A DNA stretch of 64,000 nt, from contig NZ_JAUSST010000007.1 in assembly GCF_030812415.1 (NCBI RefSeq), positions 124,001 to 188,000 of the forward strand, written 5' to 3'. The translations under genes were made by a program, and so were the position numbers. Origin of the DNA: Paenibacillus harenae (GTDB lineage Bacteria > Bacillota > Bacilli > Paenibacillales > Paenibacillaceae). The notes below the pieces were generated by a model, which was given only the letters and a program-made list of their open reading frames with translations, did not search any database and had not been told where the DNA came from. Of this stretch, positions 34,988-45,272 are shown piece by piece (the stretch's first letter is position 1; each line of letters opens with the position of its first letter).

Positions 34988-36490
34988 TTATACCGTCGCA
35001 AGCGAGTAAATAGACTTCAAAGGATACAGCGCAAGCGCAACCACCTTCGCTTCGCCGCCGATGACGTACAGTTCCATGCCCGTGCTTGTCGCGTCCGGGA
35101 ATATTTGATCCGTGATGACGACTTCGCCATCGTTTGCAAATACTTCGATGGAAGATTGGTCGATGAACAGCCGCAGTTTCAAACGTCCGCCAGGAAGCGC
35201 TGCTTGGATGCCGTGCTTGCAAGGGAACTCGCTATGAAAGTCGATTTTTCCGGATCGAGAGCGGTCGACGAACAGCGATCGACTCCTTGCGTCATAACCG
35301 ACAACCGTCTCCTCCTTCTCCGATTTGCGCAGCTTAAAGCCCACTTCTGCCGCTTCGCCCAAATCGATATCGCAACTTAATTCGTAACAATCGCCTTCTA
35401 CGCCGGACAATAAATTATGATTAGGACCGATGACCGTTTCCTGCCACTGCCGATCCGGCAATCGAAGCTGACGAACCTCCGATACAGGCTCCTGTACCAG
35501 TCTAATCCCAGATGCTCCCTCTCTCAGATACAACGCACGCGGCAGCGTCATTGCGCTTCTCCATTCGACGGTCGGAGTGAGATTGGCATACTTCCAATTG
35601 CTCATCCAACCTATGAACAGCTTGCTTCCGTCCGCTTTGGATACATCCGACCATGTTACGCCTGCGTAATTGTCTCTGCCGTGATCAAGCCATAACACCG
35701 TATCGGGAGAAGCGTCGTTCGAGAACGCACGGCCGTCGAACTGCCCTACGAAATATTGCGTTCTTGAGCCTTCTTGAAACTCGGCATTGTCCCCGATACT
35801 CACAATCATAACCCATTTGCTCGCACCTGCTTTACCTTCAACCGGCAGTTCGATCAGATCGGGACATTCCCATACGCCATCATGCGAGCCTTCCGCCGCG
35901 CCGAATTCGCTAGCAAACGACCACTCTATTAAATTAGGGGACGTGTAGATATGCACACAGTCACCAGCGGCAAGAATCATAACCCAATACTTTGCTGTCG
36001 CCGTCTCATGCCAAAACACCTTCGGATCACGAAAATCGGCAATGCCCTCATTAACCAGTACCGGATTGCCCGCATACATCGTCCAAGTCCTGCCTCTGTC
36101 CGAGCTATAAGCAAGGCTCTGACGCTGCCTTGTACGATTGGAACCCGGGTAAACATCCGCATGCGTAAAGATCGCAACCAATCCGGGCTTCCCTTCGAAA
36201 AAGCCGCTCGTATCCTCCCAATCCACGACTGCGCTTCCCGAGAAAATAGCGCCGTTCCCATCCGGCTTTAACGCAATCGGACGATGCTCCCAATGAATCA
36301 AGTCCGTGCTGATCGCATGACCCCAATGCATCGGCCCCCAGGTCGTGCCGTCAGGATGGTGCTGGTAGAACAAATGATATTCTCCATCGTAATATACCAT
36401 TCCATTCGGATCGTTCATCCATTTGGCAGGAGGCGTAAAGTGATATTGAGCACGGTATTTCTCTCTATAGTTTGTTATTGTCATTGTCAT
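34988..36490 (-). CDS. Glycoside hydrolase family 32 beta-fructofuranosidase
   Basis: 500 aa from ATG 36490; the ATGs at 36496 and 36484 are also near the GGGAG site. Five-bladed propeller with nucleophile Asp27 in WMNDPNG, transition-state Asp155 in FRDP, and acid/base Glu208 in WECPDL; a C-terminal beta-sandwich contains FIDQSSIEVFANDGE. No signal peptide, so it hydrolyses imported sucrose, kestose or short fructans in the cytoplasm. It follows the system B binding-protein gene with a hairpin in between. Confidence 0.95.
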   Translation of the reverse strand: MTMTITNYREKYRAQYHFTPPAKWMNDPNGMVYYDGEYHLFYQHHPDGTTWGPMHWGHAISTDLIHWEHRPIALKPDGNGAIFSGSAVVDWEDTSGFFEGKPGLVAIFTHADVYPGSNRTRQRQSLAYSSDRGRTWTMYAGNPVLVNEGIADFRDPKVFWHETATAKYWVMILAAGDCVHIYTSPNLIEWSFASEFGAAEGSHDGVWECPDLIELPVEGKAGASKWVMIVSIGDNAEFQEGSRTQYFVGQFDGRAFSNDASPDTVLWLDHGRDNYAGVTWSDVSKADGSKLFIGWMSNWKYANLTPTVEWRSAMTLPRALYLREGASGIRLVQEPVSEVRQLRLPDRQWQETVIGPNHNLLSGVEGDCYELSCDIDLGEAAEVGFKLRKSEKEETVVGYDARSRSLFVDRSRSGKIDFHSEFPCKHGIQAALPGGRLKLRLFIDQSSIEVFANDGEVVITDQIFPDATSTGMELYVIGGEAKVVALALYPLKSIYSLATV

Positions 36491-36514
36491 TGTCATTTCT
36501 CCCATTTCGTATAA

Positions 36515-36557
36515 ATATAAAACCGGAGCATGTTCCCTATCCTGAAGCATGCTCCGG
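36515..36557 (-). terminator. Hairpin between system B binding-protein and GH32 genes
   Basis: CCGGAGCATG (complement side 36548-36557) pairs with CATGCTCCGG (36523-36532), then TTTTATATTT. It probably lets only part of transcription pass on, so the binding protein is made in excess. Confidence 0.75.
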
Positions 36558-36572
36558 CCCTTTCAATCCTGT

Positions 36573-38174
36573 TTAATTACTTGCGTTTCTGTCGTAACCG
36601 GATTGTTTGATCTGCAGCCATTCTTGCAAACCCAGGCGATCCAATTCTTTCAAATACTCATCCCACTGCGCGTCGATCTTACCGTTTTCGATCCATTCCG
36701 TGCGCATTCTGAGGACGTAAGCGAACAAATCGGTTTCGATGGCCGATATACGATCCAACTCTTCCAGCGAGAAGAATACGCGCGGATAAATATTTTCCGC
36801 CTTCATATCAGGCACATATACGTTCTTCAGAATATCCAAGCGCCAAGCCGCGTCGTCAGGCATCGTCGTTACGTTGCCATAGTAAGAATCCAAAATCGCC
36901 AGCGGCCCGCCAACGCTTGTTTTGCCGCGCAATTCAGCCGGCGCCGTTCCTTCCAAAGGCAAATGCTTGAGCATTTGAGCGGCTTCATCAAATTCAAAGA
37001 TGTTTTGCTGCGTATCGTCCCCGTAAGTTCCCCAGTTGTTCTGTACCGATTGGAGCGGATCATACAGCTGGTCCATCCATTTCGCCGTCGCTTCAAGGTT
37101 TTTGTTTTCTTTCGTCACGACCATTCTTCCTCTGTCAAAACCCATTCCGTTCGTTCTCGTTACGTTTTTGCTGCCGCCAGGTCCAGCAAGCGCAGGCATC
37201 GGTTCGTATATGTCGTTCATGCCGGTAACGTTCGCTTTGTCCCAAGTGAAATACAGGCCGTAAATGTTCTCTTTGCCTTTTGCAATGTACGTATTCCAGT
37301 CCTGGGTCATATACTCAACGTCAATCAGACCTTCTTTATACAATTGATTGAAATATTTAACGCCTTCCTTGAAGCTGTCGTTATTCGCCGCGAAGCTGAC
37401 TTTCCCGTCAACGCCGACGAGCGTCATATCCCAGTTCAAGCCTTCTCCGAAGGAACCGAATAAAAATCCGAGATCCTCTCCGCCGCCGTTCGAGTTGATA
37501 AACGACATCGGAATTTCATCCGCTTTGCCGTTGCCATTCGGATCTTGCGTCTTGAAAGCGATCAATACCTGCTTCAGTTCTTCCGTCGTAGCAGGCATTT
37601 TCAAATCAAGCTTTTTAAGCCATTCGACATTGATCCAAGGAATGTTATTCACAGAGTGGATGCTTTCCTTGCCCGCTCCCAGCTCTTCAATCCAAGGGAG
37701 GGAATAGATATGTCCGTCCGGCGCAGTAATCATCGCTTTATATTGGGGCACTTGCTCAAGCACCTTTTTGAAATTCGGCATTTGGTTTTCGATCATATCG
37801 TCGAGCGCAATAATTGTGCCGTCCTTCGCAAGCTTCAATAGATCGTAATCGCTTAATCCGGCGTCAAAGATCGCATCGGGCAGGTCGCCCGTCGCGAGCG
37901 CCAGATTTCTTTTTTCCGCGAAAATGTCATTCGTATAGTTCTTCCACTCGATGTGTATGCCTGTTTTTTCTTCCATCCGCTTGAACACGAGCTTGTCATT
38001 CGGATCGGCCGGCGCGAGCACCGTGCTTTGCGTCATGAAATGAAGCGTCGAACTTGCGCCGCCGGAATCCGCAGTTCCGTTGTTCGCGTTATCCTGACTA
38101 TTGCCGCTGCACCCCGTCACTACCATAAATGCGGATAATGAGATAATAGCTGCCGTTTTCTTTACGTGTTTCAT
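36573..38174 (-). CDS. Extracellular sugar-binding lipoprotein, system B
   Basis: 533 aa. Signal peptide with lipobox VVTGC (Cys22), then a Ser/Asn-rich linker (SGNSQDNANNG). A large LipO-like family 1 binding protein. Context with GH32 and fructokinase predicts a fructose-containing oligosaccharide as ligand. It lies 50 bp after the YtcP-like permease gene. Confidence 0.93.
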   Translation of the reverse strand: MKHVKKTAAIISLSAFMVVTGCSGNSQDNANNGTADSGGASSTLHFMTQSTVLAPADPNDKLVFKRMEEKTGIHIEWKNYTNDIFAEKRNLALATGDLPDAIFDAGLSDYDLLKLAKDGTIIALDDMIENQMPNFKKVLEQVPQYKAMITAPDGHIYSLPWIEELGAGKESIHSVNNIPWINVEWLKKLDLKMPATTEELKQVLIAFKTQDPNGNGKADEIPMSFINSNGGGEDLGFLFGSFGEGLNWDMTLVGVDGKVSFAANNDSFKEGVKYFNQLYKEGLIDVEYMTQDWNTYIAKGKENIYGLYFTWDKANVTGMNDIYEPMPALAGPGGSKNVTRTNGMGFDRGRMVVTKENKNLEATAKWMDQLYDPLQSVQNNWGTYGDDTQQNIFEFDEAAQMLKHLPLEGTAPAELRGKTSVGGPLAILDSYYGNVTTMPDDAAWRLDILKNVYVPDMKAENIYPRVFFSLEELDRISAIETDLFAYVLRMRTEWIENGKIDAQWDEYLKELDRLGLQEWLQIKQSGYDRNASN

Positions 38175-38224
38175 TTTGTTTGACCCTCCTCTTGATATAA
38201 AAACATATATGTCAATCGAATCCG

Positions 38225-39106
38225 CTATTTAAGCGATCCGACCATGACACCTTTCTCAAAATACTTTTGAAAGAACGGATACATCACAAGGAGCGGCAAG
38301 CTGGAAATAACGATTGATGCGTATTTGATAATTTCGGACAGACGCTTCATTTCAGCCATCGCCGTCCGATCGGTAATCATGCCCGGATCGACCTGATTTT
38401 GAATCAAAATCGACCTCAGAACGAGCTGCAACGGATACAGCTTCTGATCTTCCAAATAAATCATCGCATCGAAATAGGAGTTCCATTGCCCGACGAATGC
38501 ATATAACGCCAGAACGAATATGATTGGCTTGGAAAGCGGCAAGACGATTCCCATGAATATTCGCATCTCCGAGGCACCGTCGACCTTGGCCGCTTCATTC
38601 AGCTCCTTCGGTATTCCCTTGAAGAAGGTTCTTGCCAAAATAATGTTCCATACATTGATTGCCGTCGGGAGAACAATGGCCCATACCGTATTCAGCATGC
38701 CCAGCTCTTTGATGACCAGGAACGTAGGGATTAGTCCTCCGCCGAAAAACATCGTAATCATGAATAAAGTCATGAAAAATTTCTTGCCTACAAAGTTTTC
38801 TACGGCTAACGGATACCCCGCGAATAGAGACACGGCCACCGTAACAACCGTAAAGAATACCGAATAATAGATGGCGTTTCCGAATCCTCGAATCATCGCC
38901 TCATTAGCAAGAATAAGCTTATAGCCCTCCACGCTGTAGTCGGCAAGATTAAAGGAAATGCCTTTGTTCAACAAAGCCGTCGGCTCCATAAAAGACGCCA
39001 TAACCACGTAAAGTAACGGAAGTAACACAATTAACACCGTAAGCGTCAACAAAATGTAGTTGATCGTCAGAACAACACGATCCAAGCGAGTTGGCTTAAC
39101 GTTCAT
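38225..39106 (-). CDS. CUT1 sugar ABC permease, YtcP-like, system B
   Basis: 293 aa with six membrane segments, EAA loop ELNEAAKVDGASEMRIFMGI and C-terminus YFEKGVMVGSLK. It pairs with the LplB-like permease 18 bp upstream. Confidence 0.95.
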   Translation of the reverse strand: MNVKPTRLDRVVLTINYILLTLTVLIVLLPLLYVVMASFMEPTALLNKGISFNLADYSVEGYKLILANEAMIRGFGNAIYYSVFFTVVTVAVSLFAGYPLAVENFVGKKFFMTLFMITMFFGGGLIPTFLVIKELGMLNTVWAIVLPTAINVWNIILARTFFKGIPKELNEAAKVDGASEMRIFMGIVLPLSKPIIFVLALYAFVGQWNSYFDAMIYLEDQKLYPLQLVLRSILIQNQVDPGMITDRTAMAEMKRLSEIIKYASIVISSLPLLVMYPFFQKYFEKGVMVGSLK

Positions 39107-39124
39107 AACGCCTCTCTCCTTTCA

Positions 39125-40090
39125 TTAATAAAGGCCGTCCCCTTCGTTCAATTTTTTTACGACGGCATTAACGACAACCAGCATGATGATATTGATAACG
39201 GAGTTGAAAAGTCCAATCGCCGCGGAATAGGAATAGTCGCCTGCCTTCAAGCCCACTTTGTACACATAGGTTGCAATAATCTCTGAGGTTGGCATGTTCA
39301 ACGCGGTTTGCATCAGGAACGCCTTCTCGTGTCCGATCGCCATGATGCCTCCGGCAGACAAGATGAACAAAATGGCCATAACCGGTTTTAAAGTCGGCAA
39401 ATCGATATGCCAAATCCTTTGAAGCAGGTTTGCCCCATCAAGATTGGCCGCGTTATGGAGCTCGGGATCGACCCCCGCCAAAGCGGCCGCAAATATAATG
39501 GAGGACCAGCCCGCCGCTTGCCATATCCCCGATAAAATATAAATGGCTCGGAAATATTCCGGGTCGGACATAAACGTAATCGGATGCCCCGTCGTTAAGG
39601 TTATGATTTTGTTAATCGGTCCGGTCGGGGACATGAACACGAAGAGCATGCCCACGATGACAACGACTGATATAAAGTTGGGAGCATACAAGACGAGCTG
39701 GATATTTTTCTTAATCCCCGCTATACGAAGCTGATTCAGCATCAGCGCCAAGATGATCGGTATTGGAAATCCAAGGAGCAATCCGTATGCGCTCAACTTC
39801 AACGTGTTCATAAAGATCAGTTCAAAGTTGGGCGAATTCAAAAATTTGGTGAAATACTCGAATCCGACCCAATCGCTTCCTACTATTCCTTTGCTGTAGC
39901 TAAAATCCTTGAATGCGATGATAACGCCGTACATTGGAACGTACTTAAATAAAAGAGTAAGAATTACGGCCGGCGCGATAAGCAGATAAAGAAAGTAATT
40001 CGTTTTGATGAACTGCAGTTTTGCATCTATCCCGCCTCGGCTTCCCGTTCTAGCGCTTTTCCCGCTCGGCTTCATTATGGATTCCTGCAT
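39125..40090 (-). CDS. CUT1 sugar ABC permease, LplB-like, system B
   Basis: 321 aa, six membrane segments after a basic Gly/Ser-rich N-terminus. LplB-like landmarks are KYVPMYGVIIAFKDFSY and the EAA loop LHNAANLDGANLLQRIWHI. GGAGG lies seven bases before the ATG. First gene of the operon B run permease-permease-lipoprotein-GH32-kinase-fructokinase, divergent from its LacI regulator. Confidence 0.95.
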   Translation of the reverse strand: MQESIMKPSGKSARTGSRGGIDAKLQFIKTNYFLYLLIAPAVILTLLFKYVPMYGVIIAFKDFSYSKGIVGSDWVGFEYFTKFLNSPNFELIFMNTLKLSAYGLLLGFPIPIILALMLNQLRIAGIKKNIQLVLYAPNFISVVVIVGMLFVFMSPTGPINKIITLTTGHPITFMSDPEYFRAIYILSGIWQAAGWSSIIFAAALAGVDPELHNAANLDGANLLQRIWHIDLPTLKPVMAILFILSAGGIMAIGHEKAFLMQTALNMPTSEIIATYVYKVGLKAGDYSYSAAIGLFNSVINIIMLVVVNAVVKKLNEGDGLY

Positions 40091-40537
40091 CCAACAACCT
40101 CCGTCCTAACAATTAAGTAAATAGATTTTGTCATATGCACCTTTTAGAAAGGGCTTACAATTCCTTTCGCATTTACAATTTAACAAGAACCACTGTCATT
40201 AGTCAATACATTTAACAAAATTATTTTCGACATTTGTAACCTTCTTTTGTCCATATCTATTGTTCGATTTGCACAAAAACCGAATTACTACACGGTTTTT
40301 CTGGCAATTTAGCGCTGAAGACTCTTCTTTCAAGCTATTCACCCAAATAAACACTGTGCAGATTTGGTCATTTGAACACCTTCGATTTTCACTTTTGCAA
40401 ATTACTATCAACTAAACAAATACACTCATATGATTGTTCATTTGTAAATTTAATAATTGATATTTTAGTGTAGATAATATACATTTAAGTTAATTAGTCG
40501 TGCTTATCGTTAACTATCCATAAAGGTGGACCTAAAA
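40091..40537. other. AT-rich divergent control region of system B
   Basis: 447 bp, clearly more AT-rich than its surroundings, between the importer operon and the LacI gene. ATTTACAA (40171-40178) and its inverse TTGTAAAT (near 40442) recur and might be regulator half-sites. No gene is seen. The exact LacI operator could not be fixed by eye. Confidence 0.5.
40178..40206 (-). promoter_or_regulatory. Candidate sigma-A promoter of operon B
   Basis: On the minus strand TTGACT (40201-40206) and TTAAAT (40178-40183) are 17 bp apart, about 90 bp before the first permease gene. Confidence 0.45.
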
Positions 40538-41587
40538 ATGGCCAAAGAAAAAATAACAATACAAGACATCGCAGACGCGTTAGGCATATCAAGAAATACA
40601 GCCTCCAAAGCTTTAAACGGTACGCCCGGCATTCCGGAGGAAACCAAAAACAAAGTCATAAAAAAAGCGATCGAACTGAAATACAAGCAATTTGCTTTCG
40701 TAGATTCGGAAAGTATTATGCCGAAAAACCCAGGAAATATTGCGTTGCTGACCTGTAATTTGCCCACTCTCTCCCACTTTGGCTCTTTCCTGATAAGCGG
40801 GCTTGAGATTAAGATCAGCTCAGAGGGCTATAACTTGTCCATTCATATTGTACGAGAGGCCGAAATAAATGCTCTTGCCCTTCCTAACAACTTTGAACCG
40901 TCCAAAGTGGATGGAATTATTTGCATTGAAATGTTCGACAAGCGGTATAGCGAGATGATTACAGACTTAGGAATTCCTGCGATTTTCATTGACGCTGCCG
41001 CGGATGTATTTTACAGCGATCTAAAGGCCGATTTCATTTTGATGGAAAATGAATTCAGCACATATGCCATGACAAAAAAATTAATTGAAAACGGACATAC
41101 CGAGATTGGATTTATCGGGGATTATAACCATTGCAAAAGCTTCAATGAGCGTTGGTCGGGATTCAATAGAGCAATAGCCGACTGCAACCTTGAAACGAAC
41201 TTGTCCTACTGCATAACGGACGAGGATCGATTCTTCTCTTCCGAAACAGACTGGTTGGATAGGCAATTGGACAATATGAAACAGCTGCCGACGGCATTCG
41301 TATGTGCAAATGACTTTATTGCAATTAACGTTATGAAAGCAATAAAGTCCAAAAACATGCAAATACCGGAGGATATCGCGGTTTGCGGGTTCGATGACTC
41401 GCTTGAATCGAGAATCGTAGAGCCTCATCTGACTACGGTCCATATATTCAATAACGAAATGGGCATTATCGCGGCCGATATGCTGCTATCTCGAATCAAA
41501 AACCCGACCAAACCTTTTCAAACGACGCATATTAGGACGGAGCTTATAATCAGGGAATCTACCGGAGATCCGAAAGATCTGAAATAA
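40538..41587 (+). CDS. LacI family transcriptional regulator of system B
   Basis: 349 aa from ATG 40538, with AAAGGTGG eight bases upstream. The N-terminal helix-turn-helix is IQDIADALGISRNTASKALNG; the periplasmic-binding-protein-like sensor domain follows, with the LacI landmark FVCANDFIAINVMKAI and CGFDDSLESRIVEPHLTTV. It is divergent from the fructan importer operon and most likely represses it until the inducer sugar binds. Confidence 0.93.
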   Translation: MAKEKITIQDIADALGISRNTASKALNGTPGIPEETKNKVIKKAIELKYKQFAFVDSESIMPKNPGNIALLTCNLPTLSHFGSFLISGLEIKISSEGYNLSIHIVREAEINALALPNNFEPSKVDGIICIEMFDKRYSEMITDLGIPAIFIDAAADVFYSDLKADFILMENEFSTYAMTKKLIENGHTEIGFIGDYNHCKSFNERWSGFNRAIADCNLETNLSYCITDEDRFFSSETDWLDRQLDNMKQLPTAFVCANDFIAINVMKAIKSKNMQIPEDIAVCGFDDSLESRIVEPHLTTVHIFNNEMGIIAADMLLSRIKNPTKPFQTTHIRTELIIRESTGDPKDLK

Positions 41588-41605
41588 TGCTCCGCATGCA
41601 AAATA

Positions 41606-41641
41606 GACCGGGATCGAACGTAAATACGTTCGATTCCGGTC
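41606..41641. terminator. Bidirectional terminator between LacI gene and system C
   Basis: GACCGGGATCGAACGT (41606-41621) pairs with ACGTTCGATTCCGGTC (41626-41641) with one mismatch and a four-base loop, followed by CTTTTCTT. Confidence 0.85.
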
Positions 41642-41660
41642 CTTTTCTTATCCTAATAAA

Positions 41661-43262
41661 TTAACCTTCGATCAGCTTCTTGTAAGCATCCATCTGGCGC
41701 TGAAGCTCGGCAAGCACTTTATCGTAGCCCGCTGTTTTCAGCTTGTCGCGGAATTCCTCGACCGCTTTGACAGGGTCGCCGGCTTTGCCGTAGGTGATGG
41801 CAGGGCCCATCTCGCCGGATACTTGCGTGACGGCGGTAAGCTCAGCCTCGACCGGTGTTTTGTCGAAGACGAATTGGCCGTAAGGATACGGTTTCTTGTA
41901 ACCGTCATATTCGGCATACAGCGTCTCTTCGAGTTGATCCCAAGTCGTAACGCTCGGAATTTCGAACTTGTCGACGCGGCCGCCCCAGAAGTCGGCATAG
42001 AACGAATCTTTCGCTTCGTCGTAGCCATCCGGCAGCTGACGTTTGCCGTCTACCACTTCATATTGTACGCCTTCGATACCGTAGTTGATGAGGTGATAAA
42101 TTTGCTCGTCGTTGCGGATCAGGTCGTACGCCATAAGCGCGCGCTCCGGATTTTTGCTGTGCGCGCCGAGTGATGTACCGCCATGCGTGATCGACAGCTC
42201 CATCAGGTTGTTACCGCCAGTACGGTGGAACGGGAACATTTGCAGTTCGGAGCCCGGTTGGTCTTTGTCCATGTTGACGCGCAGTCCGCCGAACGTCTGC
42301 GTATGATGCTGGTCCATGCCAGACAAACCTGCGCGAAGCGCTGCGCGTGCATCGTTTTTGTTGTTCAATACGTCCTCGCGCCAGTAGCCTTTGTCCGCCC
42401 ATTCCTTCATCAGCTTTGCGAAGTTAACGAACGTATCCTCGAATACAGGGCTGTTCACTGTGTACTTCTCGTCGTACGATTTCGTTGCATAGATCGGCAA
42501 GTAGCCTGTCGCTATCGGCAATTCTAGATTATCGGAGTAGGAAGCGACATACCCGCCGAACGTGCTCGTTTGCGCCGCCGCATCCCAAGGTATAACATCC
42601 GGTTTGTTGTCTTTAATGTATTGCAAGTATTTGCCGATCGTTTCCCAATCCTTGACCGGCTCCGTAATACCCGCTTCCTTCGCCCAGTCGCCGCGGTAGA
42701 AGAAGCCGTGGTTGACCCACTGCGTGTAATCGTTTTCGGGAATGAGTACGATCTTGCCGTTGAATTTGCTCTCTGCCCAGTCCTCTTCGGGAATCGAGTT
42801 CCAAGTCTGCGGCGCGTACGTCGGCAGCAGATCGTCGAGGTTCATGAACGCTCCGCGCTGCGCGTTGCCCCAAGTATCGAGCCAGTCCGTGCCGATCGTG
42901 ATAAGATCGATCGCTTCGCCGGATGCGAGCAGCAGGTTGTATTTCGTTTGCCAATCCGCCCATTCTACCCATTTCCACTCCAGCTCGGCATTGATTTTTT
43001 CCTTCATCAGTTTATTGACCTCGCCAAGTACCTTCTCGAACTGGCCGTTCGTCGGCTTATTGCCGAGTACGACGTAGCTGATCTTAACGAACTTGGACGT
43101 ATCCGGCCCTTCGGCCTGGTTGTCAGGGGCATTCGTTGCTGCGCCACCCGCATTCGTTTCTTTAGGCGGCTCGTTATTGCCACCGTTATTGCCCGAGCAG
43201 GCCGCTACGAAGATCATCATGATCGCAATCAGCACCGCGGAAATCCTCTTCAAATTGGACAT
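41661..43262 (-). CDS. Extracellular sugar-binding lipoprotein, system C
   Basis: 533 aa. Signal peptide with lipobox FVAAC (Cys22), then an Asn/Gly/Ala-rich linker. LipO-like large binding protein; the fold carries the typical FYRGDWAKEAGI and Trp-rich surface segments. Context with a GH35 enzyme predicts a galactose-containing oligosaccharide. It is the last gene of the operon and ends at the shared terminator. Confidence 0.93.
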   Translation of the reverse strand: MSNLKRISAVLIAIMMIFVAACSGNNGGNNEPPKETNAGGAATNAPDNQAEGPDTSKFVKISYVVLGNKPTNGQFEKVLGEVNKLMKEKINAELEWKWVEWADWQTKYNLLLASGEAIDLITIGTDWLDTWGNAQRGAFMNLDDLLPTYAPQTWNSIPEEDWAESKFNGKIVLIPENDYTQWVNHGFFYRGDWAKEAGITEPVKDWETIGKYLQYIKDNKPDVIPWDAAAQTSTFGGYVASYSDNLELPIATGYLPIYATKSYDEKYTVNSPVFEDTFVNFAKLMKEWADKGYWREDVLNNKNDARAALRAGLSGMDQHHTQTFGGLRVNMDKDQPGSELQMFPFHRTGGNNLMELSITHGGTSLGAHSKNPERALMAYDLIRNDEQIYHLINYGIEGVQYEVVDGKRQLPDGYDEAKDSFYADFWGGRVDKFEIPSVTTWDQLEETLYAEYDGYKKPYPYGQFVFDKTPVEAELTAVTQVSGEMGPAITYGKAGDPVKAVEEFRDKLKTAGYDKVLAELQRQMDAYKKLIEG

Positions 43263-43360
43263 TGCTATTCTCCCCTTTGGTTTGAATAATCGGGTCTATG
43301 CCCGTTATGTGAATAGACCGTTCTTGCGACGACGGCCTACGGCACATCAAACTCCAAGTA

Positions 43361-44281
43361 CTAGCCTTTTACCGCGCCAACCGTAATCCCTTTAATGAAG
43401 TAACGCTGCACGAACGGGTAGAACAGAATGACAGGCCCCGTCGCCACGACGGCGGTCGCCATCTTCATCGATTCCAGCGGCACGTCGCGCAGCTCGACAT
43501 TGGAGGCGGCTGCGGAATTTCGAATGAAATCGGCGCTTGTGACGACGTTGTACAGGAACAGCTGAAGCGGACGGTACTTCAAATCCGACGAGAGGAACAG
43601 CATCGAGTTATACCATTCGTTCCAGTAGCCCAGCGCGATGAACAGTCCGATGGTCGCCAGCGCAGGCGTCGTCATGGGCAGAATCAGCTTCAGGAAAATC
43701 GTGAAGTCGCCCGCTCCGTCGATTTTGGCCGATTCGGTAATGGCATGCGGGATCGACCGGACGAAGCTTTTCATCATAATAATGAGGAAGGGGCTCAGCA
43801 GACCGGGAAGCAGTACCGCCAAGTAATTGTCCTTCAGCGTCAAATATTGCGTCATAAGCAGGTAAAACGGCACCAAGCCGCCGGAGAACAGCGTCGTGAA
43901 GTAGATGAAGAACGAAATGCCGTTGCGGTAACCGAAGTCGGGCCGCTGCAGCGCGTAGCCGGTCATCGCGACCAAGAACAGGCCGATCGCTGTGCCGACA
44001 ACCGTAATGGCTATCGTGACGAGATACGAGCCGATCATCATATCGGGATTCTCGAAAACGATTTTGTAAGCGAACGTACTGAACTCGCGCGGCCAGAAGT
44101 TGAAACCGAACTTCTTGATCGCTCCCTCCGTCGTGAAAGACGTGCCGAGAACGAGCAGGAACGGCAGCAGACAGCAAAGCGCGAAGAAGGATATAAAAAC
44201 ATAGCCGAACACCCTGACGATAATGCCGCTTATATCGGTTCGTATGCTTCTGGACTCCTCCGATTGTTCCATAACTGTCAC
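43361..44281 (-). CDS. CUT1 sugar ABC permease, YtcP-like, system C
   Basis: 306 aa, six membrane segments, EAA loop AITESAKIDGAGDFTIFLKL and C-terminus YFIKGITVGAVKG. Begins three bases after the partner permease stop. Confidence 0.95.
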   Translation of the reverse strand: MTVMEQSEESRSIRTDISGIIVRVFGYVFISFFALCCLLPFLLVLGTSFTTEGAIKKFGFNFWPREFSTFAYKIVFENPDMMIGSYLVTIAITVVGTAIGLFLVAMTGYALQRPDFGYRNGISFFIYFTTLFSGGLVPFYLLMTQYLTLKDNYLAVLLPGLLSPFLIIMMKSFVRSIPHAITESAKIDGAGDFTIFLKLILPMTTPALATIGLFIALGYWNEWYNSMLFLSSDLKYRPLQLFLYNVVTSADFIRNSAAASNVELRDVPLESMKMATAVVATGPVILFYPFVQRYFIKGITVGAVKG

Positions 44282-44284
44282 CTC

Positions 44285-45253
44285 CTAAAAGAGAGAGTTT
44301 TCGGGAGACACTCTTCTTACCAACCAGTTCGCGGTCAGAACGACGATGAAGCCGAACACCGATTGATACAGGCTCACCGCGCTGCCGATCGAGAAGTTGA
44401 AGTTGGTCATAAGCGCGCGGAATACGTAAGTCTCGATAATATCCGTCGTTGGGTACAGCGCGGTATTGTTCGCGCCGACGAGGTTGTAGAATAGCCCGAA
44501 ATTGCCTTTCAGCACGCCGCCGAGCGAGAAGAGCATCAGAATGATGAAGGTCGGCTTCAGCCACGGGATAATGATGTAAATAATACGCTGGAACGCGTTC
44601 GCGCCATCAATCTCCGATGCTTCGATTATTTCGTTGTCGAGCCCCATGATGGCGGCGAAATAAATGATCGAGCCGTAACCCGTAGACTGCCATAAGAAGG
44701 TAAGGACGATAATGAAAGGCCAAATGGTAGGATTGGAGTAGGTTTTGACCGGTTCCATGCCAAGCGATTCGAGTAAACCGTTCAGAAGGCCATAGTCATA
44801 ACTGAGGATATTGTATGCAATGAGGCCGATAAGAACGGCCGAGATGAAGTGCGGTAGAAACATGAGCGTTTGCGATACTTTTTTGAACCATTTTTTGCGC
44901 AGCTCGTTAAGCAGAATGGCGACGAAGATTTGCAGGAAATTGCCCAGCACGATAAAGACGATATTGTAGGCAACCGTATTGAAGGTCAGACGCCATAAGT
45001 CGCCGTTCATGACAAGGAAGCGGAAGTTGTCGAAGGCGACGAAAGGGCTTTTGAATATGCCGTCCGAGTAGTTGTATTGAATGAACGCAAGGTACAAGCC
45101 GGGCATCGGCAAATAGGCGAAAACAATAAAGAACAGGACGGCCGGCAAGCACATGAGCAATAACGTTTTGTTGTTCCAGAAGCGTCTGAGCCGTCCCGAG
45201 CCGGCAGGCAAAGGCTTGCTGCTCGGGATGGACGTTTTCAGAGCGGTTGACAT
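44285..45253 (-). CDS. CUT1 sugar ABC permease, LplB-like, system C
   Basis: 322 aa, six membrane segments; LplB-like landmarks YLPMPGLYLAFIQYNYSD and EAA loop IIEASEIDGANAFQRIIYI. AGGAGGGA precedes the ATG. It begins 19 bp after the GH35 stop, so the enzyme and importer share a transcript. Confidence 0.95.
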   Translation of the reverse strand: MSTALKTSIPSSKPLPAGSGRLRRFWNNKTLLLMCLPAVLFFIVFAYLPMPGLYLAFIQYNYSDGIFKSPFVAFDNFRFLVMNGDLWRLTFNTVAYNIVFIVLGNFLQIFVAILLNELRKKWFKKVSQTLMFLPHFISAVLIGLIAYNILSYDYGLLNGLLESLGMEPVKTYSNPTIWPFIIVLTFLWQSTGYGSIIYFAAIMGLDNEIIEASEIDGANAFQRIIYIIIPWLKPTFIILMLFSLGGVLKGNFGLFYNLVGANNTALYPTTDIIETYVFRALMTNFNFSIGSAVSLYQSVFGFIVVLTANWLVRRVSPENSLF

Positions 45254-45272
45254 CGTAATCCCTCCTTGTTGC